A stretch of DNA of 10,426 nucleotides from NCBI GenBank assembly GCA_910578345.1, contig CAJTRA010000035.1, positions 1-10,426 on the forward strand, read 5' to 3'. The notes beneath the pieces are model-generated. The model saw nothing but the letters and a program-made list of their open reading frames with translations. It ran no database searches and was not told the origin of the DNA. The DNA comes from an uncultured Lachnospiraceae bacterium (GTDB taxonomy: Bacteria; Bacillota; Clostridia; Lachnospirales; Lachnospiraceae). The position numbers and the translations under genes were made by a program. Position 1 is the stretch's first letter. The number at the start of each line of letters is the position of its first letter. This document shows, one piece after another, positions 1 through 4,332 of the stretch.

Positions 1-298
1 TGATAAATTCCATGGTCAGGGAAAGAAGGGGTGGAATTTAGTTTTGCAAATCACAACAACTATAAATGCAAATAAATTTTTCAACTTATGTATTGTCTTT
101 TTTAATATTTTTGAATATAATCATAGATGAAATAAGAATTTTGCTTTTATGTGGTCATGAATTACAAATTCAAATGAGGTTACATTATGTAGTTTCCTAT
201 TAACGATATTTTGAACAATACCACTTTTGGTATTGAAAATAATTTTACTGACGAAATAGATTCCATTATCAATCAAATTTTGGCACACACAAAAAATG
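1..298. other. AT-rich stretch without a recognisable gene
   Basis: This stretch is clearly richer in A and T than the roughly half-GC sequence from 820 onwards. A minus-strand frame stays open across it (573 down to the stop at 121), but that frame reads straight through the terminator hairpin at 299-323. The part below 299 has no codon pattern or motif that I recognise. I see no promoter, RNA gene or repeat that I can defend. It is best read as intergenic or decayed sequence, perhaps an acquired segment given the composition change. Confidence 0.4.
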
Positions 299-325
299 AA
301 AATGAGGCATAATGCCTCATTTTTT
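299..325. terminator. Bidirectional intrinsic terminator hairpin
   Basis: The sequence shows a perfect inverted repeat: AAAATGAGGCA at 299-309, loop TAA, and TGCCTCATTTT at 313-323. T continues on the plus strand through 325. On the minus strand the stem is followed by C, A and a further T-run (complement of 291-296). A GC-containing stem with U-tracts on both sides is the usual form of a Rho-independent terminator working in both directions. On the minus strand it would end transcripts coming from the kinase at 820-1842 or from the relic frame just upstream. Confidence 0.7.
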
Positions 326-740
326 GATTTTACAACTATTTTTTCTTTTACACTCTTTTTCATATTAGCAACTTCTTTGTTCTCTTTTTCAATCAGATCC
401 TCATATCTTTTATACCAATTCAAATAAAGAGCAGATACATTGGAAAACAATCTGTCGCATTCCAAAACATTGTCATAAAATACAAATATATACAACATAT
501 GAACACATTGAAAAAATGCTTTATGCAAAGATTGATCAAAGATGCATCCATCTTCTCTTTCGCATGAGCTATTTCAAATCGATCAATCTTCATTTCAACT
601 TGTGTTCCATCCTCGTTTTTGACTATATTCTTTCCCTCATAGTGGTCTATCAAATATCCCGCACATGTAGGCTTATATTCTTCTGTTCTTCTGTTCTTTT
701 CATCCTCTCTCCGTATGACTATGTTTTTTATATCATCATT
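325..740 (-). pseudogene. Decayed gene relic of unknown family
   Basis: I do not recognise this gene. One minus-strand frame is open from 740 to about 420 and reads like protein in its first half: a charged stretch rich in Glu, Lys and Arg, then a segment with GYLIDHYEGKN (around 660-620) and NEDGTQVEMKIDRFEIAHAKEK (split here as NEDGTQVEMK and IDRFEIAHAKEK). It has no ATG at its beginning, only an internal ATG and a TTG. A second frame, open from 573, then looks more protein-like, with a charged coiled-coil-like tail (WYKRYEDLIEKENKEV) ending near the terminator at 299-325. The most economical reading is one gene broken by at least one frameshift around 530-575 and lacking a start. The AT-rich composition differs from every neighbouring gene and suggests separate origin. 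It could also be non-coding DNA with chance open frames. Confidence 0.3.
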
Positions 741-819
741 TTACATAATCATACTACTTTTTTTTCAACCATTTTCAACAAAGCAGAAGTAATTCTGACC
801 ATACCTGCAGGTCTCCCTG

Positions 820-1842
820 CTACGTCAACAAATACACCGAAAACGTAGTCCCTACTCCCACCGTAGATTTCACGCTGATATACCCTCTCTGCCTGGTGAT
901 AATCTCCTGCGCCAGACAGAGTCCCAGGCCAACGCCCTCTTTAGCCGCTGCCGCCTCGCTGCGCCAGAAACGTTTGAACACTTCGTTGTACTGCTCTTTT
1001 GGAATACCGATACCGGTATCTTCAATGTCCACACGGGTATAGAACTGCCACGGACGTACCCGGATGCTGATCCTGCCGCCCTCCGGCGTATATTTGACCG
1101 CATTGTCCAGAAGATTGCCCAGGGCTTCCGCTGTCCACTTACCATCATGTCTGGCCACGATGCTGTCGTCGCATTCCACTGACAGCGTAAGCTTCTTTGC
1201 CTCTGCCCTAGCCCAGATTCCGTTTAACGCCTGCGCGATAGTGTCATACAGATTCGCCTTTTCCATGTGCAGAGTGAATGTGCCTGTCTCCAGCCGCGAC
1301 ATTTTGATCAACGACTGCAGCAGAAAATCCAGTTTGTTGATCTGTCCCGCCATGGTATCCAGAAATTCTCCGCGTTTCTCGCTGCTCAACTCGTGGGACT
1401 GCAGGATTCCCATGAACATCTGCAGATTGGCGATCGGCGTCTTGACCTGGTGGGAGATATCCGACACCAGTTCCTGGATCACCTGTTTATCCTGCCTGCT
1501 CTGTCTGCGCCCTTCGCTCATCAGGTCATAATATTGCATAAATTTTCCCTGAATCCTTGCCGTCAGTGTATCTTCGTAAGGAAAATAGTCTGCCGGCTCC
1601 CGTTCTGCGATCAGATCATCTAATGTCCGGCAAAGTTCATCTGTAAACTGGCAAAGCTGCCGTCTCTGCCACAGACTCCACAACAATCCCAGCACACACA
1701 ATCCCCCGCAAAGCCCCAGCAGAGCCGCCCGGATGTCTGCCCGCGGCACCCAGACCCACACCACATAAGCAAAGCAGGTGAACATCATCACCCCCGCCGC
1801 CAGTGTGCACCATCTCATCACCCTGTCTATTCTCTGTCCCAT
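820..1842 (-). CDS. Sensor histidine kinase, VncS/BceS-like with short sensor
   Basis: This is a 340-residue membrane histidine kinase, which autophosphorylates on His and passes the phosphate to the response regulator encoded just upstream. Two hydrophobic segments lie at about residues 11-31 and 40-57 with only a few residues between them, so there is essentially no extracellular sensor domain. Such kinases (the BceS/VncS type) usually sense through a partner membrane protein. The HisKA site is SDISHQVKTP with His131. The HATPase domain has the N-box LGNLLDNAVKYTP (about 241-253), the G1 box DTGIGI (275-280), the F-box region VFKRFWRSE and the G2 box GVGLGLCLA (303-311), so all catalytic motifs are intact. 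The ATG at 1842 has an AGGGGATTAGGAA purine-rich ribosome-binding region before it. In this type a MacB-like or BceAB-like ABC transporter is commonly adjacent; none is visible here, and downstream lies the AT-rich relic region. Confidence 0.93.
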   Translation of the reverse strand: MGQRIDRVMRWCTLAAGVMMFTCFAYVVWVWVPRADIRAALLGLCGGLCVLGLLWSLWQRRQLCQFTDELCRTLDDLIAEREPADYFPYEDTLTARIQGKFMQYYDLMSEGRRQSRQDKQVIQELVSDISHQVKTPIANLQMFMGILQSHELSSEKRGEFLDTMAGQINKLDFLLQSLIKMSRLETGTFTLHMEKANLYDTIAQALNGIWARAEAKKLTLSVECDDSIVARHDGKWTAEALGNLLDNAVKYTPEGGRISIRVRPWQFYTRVDIEDTGIGIPKEQYNEVFKRFWRSEAAAAKEGVGLGLCLAQEIITRQRGYISVKSTVGVGTTFSVYLLT

Positions 1843-1873
1843 TTCCTAATCCCCTGTTCCTCTTCGTACCGAC

Positions 1874-1908
1874 CCGTTCTTATACCATTCTTATACCTTG
1901 CTTGCACC
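1874..1908. promoter_or_regulatory. Three 11-bp-phased direct repeats, candidate OmpR-type operator
   Basis: CCGTTCTTATACC (1874-1886) and CCATTCTTATACC (1885-1897) differ at one base and are spaced exactly 11 bp apart. A third, weaker copy, CCTTGCTTGCACC (1896-1908), matches the second at 9 of 13 positions in the same phase. OmpR/PhoB-family regulators are known to bind head-to-tail direct repeats with an 11-bp period, and the gene immediately upstream encodes such a regulator. I infer that this is its binding site in front of the kinase gene. On the minus strand each strong copy also contains TATAAG, so the repeats may overlap a -10 element of a kinase promoter. Confidence 0.45.
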
Positions 1909-1909
1909 A

Positions 1910-1938
1910 GGAAGAATGCAAGCGCAGCGCATTCTTCC
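1910..1938 (-). repeat. Inverted repeat in the regulator-kinase gap
   Basis: GGAAGAATGC (1910-1919) and GCATTCTTCC (1929-1938) form perfect 10-bp arms around a 9-nt loop. There is no T-run after it on the minus strand, so it is not a standard intrinsic terminator. It could be an RNA stem that lowers or times kinase expression, or a protein-binding palindrome. It sits directly beside the phased repeats at 1874-1908. Confidence 0.5.
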
Positions 1939-1950
1939 AGACATGATTTA

Positions 1951-1989
1951 GAACTACTTAGATCGTGTTTTTTACGATCTTAGTAGTTC
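1951..1989 (-). repeat. Long stem-loop overlapping the response-regulator stop codon
   Basis: GAACTACTTAGATCGT (1951-1966) pairs with ACGATCTTAGTAGTTC (1974-1989) over 16 bp with a single central mismatch and a 7-nt loop (GTTTTTT on plus, AAAAAAC on minus). The right arm includes the last codons and the stop codon of the response-regulator gene. On the minus strand no U-tract follows the stem, so simple termination is not well supported. mRNA 3'-end protection or partial attenuation between regulator and kinase is plausible. Confidence 0.55.
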
Positions 1990-2699
1990 TTCATGTCTTT
2001 TTCCCATATATACCCCATCCCACGCACCGTCTTGATATACACATGCGTCTCATCCTCGATTTTCGCCCGCAGTCTGTTCATTGTCACCGTCAGCGTATGG
2101 TCGTCAATAAATTTCCCCTCGCAGTCCCAAAGCTTCTCCAACAGCAGCCGCCTGGTGACCACATTGCCGGCATTGGCCACGAGCACCCGGAGCAGCTTAT
2201 ATTCGTTCGGCGTGATCGACAGCTTCTCACCGTCCCGCAGGGCAGTCAGGGCTTCGAAATCAAGCTGCAGGAAATCGTCCCGGTAGCACAGTTCTTCCGT
2301 CTGCCTGCCCGCGGCCGCCCCCTGCCCGCCGGCCGCAGCGCCGCGGCGCAGGGCGACTTCCACCTTTTTTAACAGAATCGGCATCCGGAACGGCTTCGTG
2401 ATATAGTCCTCCGCTCCCAGGTCATAACCGGTTAACACATCCTCTTCCAGGTCGTTGGCCGTCAGGAAGATAACCGGCAACGCCGGACGCATCCCCTTGA
2501 TCTTCCGACATAAGTCAAACCCGTCTCCGTCCGGCAGGTTGACATCTAAAAGTGCCAGAGAAAAGTGCTCCTGCTCCACAAGATATTCTGCTTTCCGGCA
2601 GTTGTAAGCCGCCTGCGTGGCATAGCCCGCGCTGTCCAGTTCGAAACATAGCCCCGTGCTCAACGCCAGGTCGTCCTCCACTACTAAAATCCGTTCCAT
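1980..2699 (-). CDS. OmpR/PhoB-family response regulator
   Basis: This is a 239-residue cytoplasmic DNA-binding response regulator, the presumed partner of the kinase at 820-1842. The receiver domain (about 1-118) has the acidic pair in VVEDD (residues 7-10), phospho-acceptor Asp52 in ALLDVNLPDGDG, Thr80 in VIFLT and Lys102 in TKPF. A short Ala/Gly/Gln-rich linker (about 119-133) leads to a winged-helix domain with SITPNEYKLLRVL, a Trp-containing LWDCEG segment and the C-terminal TVRGMGY. I chose the ATG at 2699 because the receiver domain begins there and GGGAG lies 8 nt upstream (2708-2712). The frame stays open farther upstream to 2999, but that part overlaps the exporter gene in another frame and is not protein-like. 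The gene has its own candidate -10 and follows the exporter terminator. The kinase gene starts 137 nt downstream. Confidence 0.95.
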   Translation of the reverse strand: MERILVVEDDLALSTGLCFELDSAGYATQAAYNCRKAEYLVEQEHFSLALLDVNLPDGDGFDLCRKIKGMRPALPVIFLTANDLEEDVLTGYDLGAEDYITKPFRMPILLKKVEVALRRGAAAGGQGAAAGRQTEELCYRDDFLQLDFEALTALRDGEKLSITPNEYKLLRVLVANAGNVVTRRLLLEKLWDCEGKFIDDHTLTVTMNRLRAKIEDETHVYIKTVRGMGYIWEKDMKNY

Positions 2700-2739
2700 A
2701 ACTGTTTCTCCCATTCCGATCAGATCCGATTCTGTTATC

Positions 2740-2745
2740 AGTATA
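2740..2745 (-). promoter_or_regulatory. Candidate -10 element for the response-regulator gene
   Basis: The minus strand reads TATACT at 2745-2740, five of six matches to TATAAT and about 40 nt before the ATG at 2699. At a 17-nt spacing the -35 position falls in the T-run of the preceding terminator and is a poor match to TTGACA. If the promoter is real it is therefore weak or activated. The regulator could in part be reached by read-through from the exporter gene. Confidence 0.35.
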
Positions 2746-2761
2746 GCAGAATTTCTCAGAG

Positions 2762-2783
2762 AAAAAAAGCAATGAGACATTGC
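2762..2783 (-). terminator. Intrinsic terminator of the MarR-exporter operon
   Basis: On the minus strand GCAATG, loop TCT and CATTGC (2783-2769) form a short stem, directly followed by seven Ts (2768-2762). It lies 66 nt past the exporter stop codon. The stem is short (6 bp), but the immediate uninterrupted U-tract is typical of a Rho-independent terminator. Confidence 0.7.
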
Positions 2784-2848
2784 CTGACGAATGGTAATCC
2801 TTTCGATAGAGATTTGCCTGCAGACGATGCCTAAGATTGGCACAAAGT

Positions 2849-3625
2849 TTAACGCAGCAGTTGAAATCCCATGATAACCGCCCCCAGCGCTGTCAGCACG
2901 ACACCAACAGCCCGATTCAGCGTTTTCGGCTGCGCCTTGTTGGCAAACAACGCGGCAATGCGCGCCCATATAAGAGTAAAGAATACACACAGAGCACATA
3001 CTGGCAGATCCGGCATGCCTCCAATCACAAAGTGTGATAATGCCCCGGTCAGCGCCGTAAAGGTCATGATAAACACGCTGGTCCCTATCGCTGTTTTCAG
3101 CTCATAGCCCAACACACTTGTCAGGATCAGAAGCATCATCATACCGCCACCGGCACCGACGAAGCCACAAATGCTCCCGATTAGCATACCGCAGACCAGC
3201 GACTGGATGGTACGTTTCCTCGCGGAAGTCTCTTTCATGGATTCCTTCGTTGTCATAACTGGACGCACTATGAATTTGATGCCAAGCAAAAACGTCATAA
3301 AGACTGAAAAGCCACCCATAGTCGCAGCGGGCACAAGACTTGCCGCATAGCTGCCCGTCACCGTGAAAACCAACACGCTTCCCATCATGATCAAGCCATT
3401 TCTGATATCCAGATTTTCATTCTTATGATAAGTATAAGCGGAAACCGCACTCGCCAATACATCCGAGGACAGCGCAATCCCTACGGCCATATAGGGATCC
3501 ATATGCAAAAAAGTGATCAGCATTGGACTGATCACCGCTGCGGCGCTCATTCCGGCAAAGCCAGTGCCGAGGCCTGCTCCCATCCCCGCAAAAAATGTGA
3601 CAAAAATAATCAATACGATTTTCAT
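2849..3625 (-). CDS. TauE/SafE-family membrane exporter (sulfite or organosulfur type)
   Basis: This 258-residue integral membrane protein consists almost entirely of hydrophobic helices. I count about eight, arranged as two similar halves. The first half carries GLGTGFAGMSAAAVISPML near residue 20. The second carries CGFVGAGGGMMML near 155-170, followed by LGYELKTAIGTSVF. This pair of Gly-rich repeats is the hallmark of the TauE/SafE (DUF81) family, whose characterised members move sulfite, sulfonates or related small anions. The actual substrate cannot be read from the sequence. The ATG at 3625 is preceded by GGAGGAGG inside the 3' end of the MarR gene, and only 3 nt separate the two genes, so they are co-transcribed and probably translationally coupled. 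The operon ends at the terminator at 2762-2783. Repression by the MarR protein with relief by the transported compound or a related stress signal is the natural inference. Confidence 0.88.
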   Translation of the reverse strand: MKIVLIIFVTFFAGMGAGLGTGFAGMSAAAVISPMLITFLHMDPYMAVGIALSSDVLASAVSAYTYHKNENLDIRNGLIMMGSVLVFTVTGSYAASLVPAATMGGFSVFMTFLLGIKFIVRPVMTTKESMKETSARKRTIQSLVCGMLIGSICGFVGAGGGMMMLLILTSVLGYELKTAIGTSVFIMTFTALTGALSHFVIGGMPDLPVCALCVFFTLIWARIAALFANKAQPKTLNRAVGVVLTALGAVIMGFQLLR

Positions 3626-3628
3626 ATG

Positions 3629-4063
3629 CTACTTTGCCTCCTCCAGGATTGCGTCTAAATTTTCTTCGATAATATTTATTGCGGTCAAAAAGGCTCTGCG
3701 CATTTCATCCTCTGTATTGTAAAACAGTTTCTCAAAGAAGATGTTTTGGAGTTGTCTTCCCTGATCGATGATCGGTTGTGCCTTATCCGTACAAAGCAGT
3801 TCAGTTTTACGGCGATCCCCTTTCACCGGCTGACGTACCAGATATCCATTCTGCACCAGCCGTTCCACATGGATCGATACCAGATTTGCTTTGATATAAC
3901 GAATTTCAACGATATCACTTGCTGTTTTGTAGGCGGGATTGTTTCCCAAAAACATCAGAATATCAAACGCTGTCTGCGGCAGATTCAATTCCTGACAAAG
4001 CGGCTTACAGACCACATGATATGCCATGGCAATCTTTCTGGAAAACTCTATACTTGGATTCAT
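3629..4063 (-). CDS. MarR-family transcriptional regulator
   Basis: This is a 144-residue winged-helix regulator of the usual MarR size. An N-terminal dimerisation helix is followed by a helix-turn-helix around LPQTAFDILMFL to ANLVSIHVERLVQNGYL. A beta-wing carries the family signature GDRRKTELLCT, and a long C-terminal helix closes the dimer. I chose the ATG at 4063 because GGAGG (4069-4073) sits 5 nt before it. An in-frame ATG at 4099 would add 12 residues but has no ribosome-binding site. Two cysteines (Cys19 and Cys23, spaced CKPLC) lie in the N-terminal helix, the region where OhrR-like MarR proteins keep their redox cysteine, so thiol or sulfur sensing is possible but unproven. It is the first gene of an operon with the exporter and probably represses its own promoter through the palindrome at 4121-4134. 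Confidence 0.92.
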   Translation of the reverse strand: MNPSIEFSRKIAMAYHVVCKPLCQELNLPQTAFDILMFLGNNPAYKTASDIVEIRYIKANLVSIHVERLVQNGYLVRQPVKGDRRKTELLCTDKAQPIIDQGRQLQNIFFEKLFYNTEDEMRRAFLTAINIIEENLDAILEEAK

Positions 4064-4095
4064 ACTTTCCTCCATTATGTTCGATTTTGAATGTT

Positions 4096-4194
4096 TCATT
4101 TTTGAAATATTTTAACACATACATTATACAATGTCAATAGTTTTGACGGTATCTGCCGTTTTGCCAGAGAAACGACAGTCTCTGTTGTCGCCAT
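4096..4194 (-). CDS. Possible 32-residue small ORF upstream of MarR
   Basis: An ATG at 4194 opens a 32-codon frame (beginning MATTETVVSLAKRQ, ending VKIFQK) preceded by a perfect GGAGG at 4203-4207 with 8-nt spacing. Its TGA overlaps the upstream in-frame ATG of the MarR frame at 4099 as ATGA, which suggests past or present translational coupling. It starts just downstream (minus strand) of the long hairpin at 4216-4284. I recognise no family. It may be a leader peptide, the surviving 5' end of a deleted gene, or chance. Against a dedicated gene, the strong MarR promoter (4109-4137) lies inside it and it contains two small stem-loops. Confidence 0.3.
   Translation of the reverse strand: MATTETVVSLAKRQIPSKLLTLYNVCVKIFQK
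4109..4137 (-). promoter_or_regulatory. Sigma-A promoter of the MarR-exporter operon
   Basis: The minus strand carries a perfect -35 TTGACA (4137-4132), a 17-nt spacer and TAAAAT (4114-4109; five of six matches to TATAAT). This is the best promoter in the window. Initiation would fall near 4100, giving a short leader before the ribosome-binding site at 4069-4073 and the ATG at 4063. That placement agrees with the chosen MarR start rather than the one at 4099. Confidence 0.75.
4121..4134. promoter_or_regulatory. Operator-like palindrome over the MarR promoter
   Basis: ACATT-ATAC-AATGT is a 14-bp near-palindrome with 5-bp arms. It overlaps the -35 hexamer and the spacer of the MarR-exporter promoter. 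MarR proteins bind AT-rich palindromes as dimers and often repress their own operon by blocking the -35/-10 region, so this is the obvious candidate site. No footprint or second copy in the window supports it. Confidence 0.45.
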
Positions 4195-4215
4195 AGCGTC
4201 TGCCTCCTCACATGA

Positions 4216-4284
4216 AAGATGCTCTAAATGAGTCTTCCCTGACCATGAGAAATCTCATGATCAGGAAGTCATTTAGAGCATCTT
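4216..4284. repeat. 69-nt near-perfect long hairpin between bglX-like gene and MarR operon
   Basis: AAGATGCTCTAAATGA (4216-4231) is the exact reverse complement of 4269-4284. The complementarity continues inward with small bulges to CATGAGA (4244-4250) against TCTCATG (4253-4259), giving about 32 paired bases per side and almost no loop. It lies 49 nt after the GH3 stop codon, so it could end or stabilise that mRNA, but no U-tract follows on either strand and it is much longer than ordinary terminators. A miniature inverted-repeat element or an IS-derived scar is the alternative. Confidence 0.7.
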
Positions 4285-4332
4285 GCACCGACAACTGCTA
4301 TGTAATAATCGATAGCGTAAGTGAGTTCTTCC

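Noticed and set aside
11..23. 13-bp match CATGGTCAGGGAA between the window start and the long hairpin (4235-4247, minus)
   Set aside because: One or so 13-bp matches are expected by chance in 10 kb searched on both strands, and the flanks do not extend the match.
516..848. Plus-strand hydrophobic 110-codon frame
   Set aside because: It runs antisense through the relic and into the kinase 3' end. Its hydrophobicity follows from AT-rich sequence and there is no initiation signal.
2310..2345. GC-rich repeat-like stretch in the OmpR-type regulator
   Set aside because: It encodes the Ala/Gly/Gln interdomain linker in frame. It is simple low-complexity coding sequence, not a separate element.
2700..2999. 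N-terminal extension of the OmpR-type regulator by 100 residues
   Set aside because: It overlaps the exporter gene and its terminator in another frame, is not receiver-like, and the ATG at 2699 has a proper GGGAG site exactly where the domain begins.
4063..4099. Upstream ATG at 4099 as the MarR start
   Set aside because: No ribosome-binding site precedes it and it lies at or before the predicted transcript start. The ATG at 4063 has GGAGG at 5 nt.
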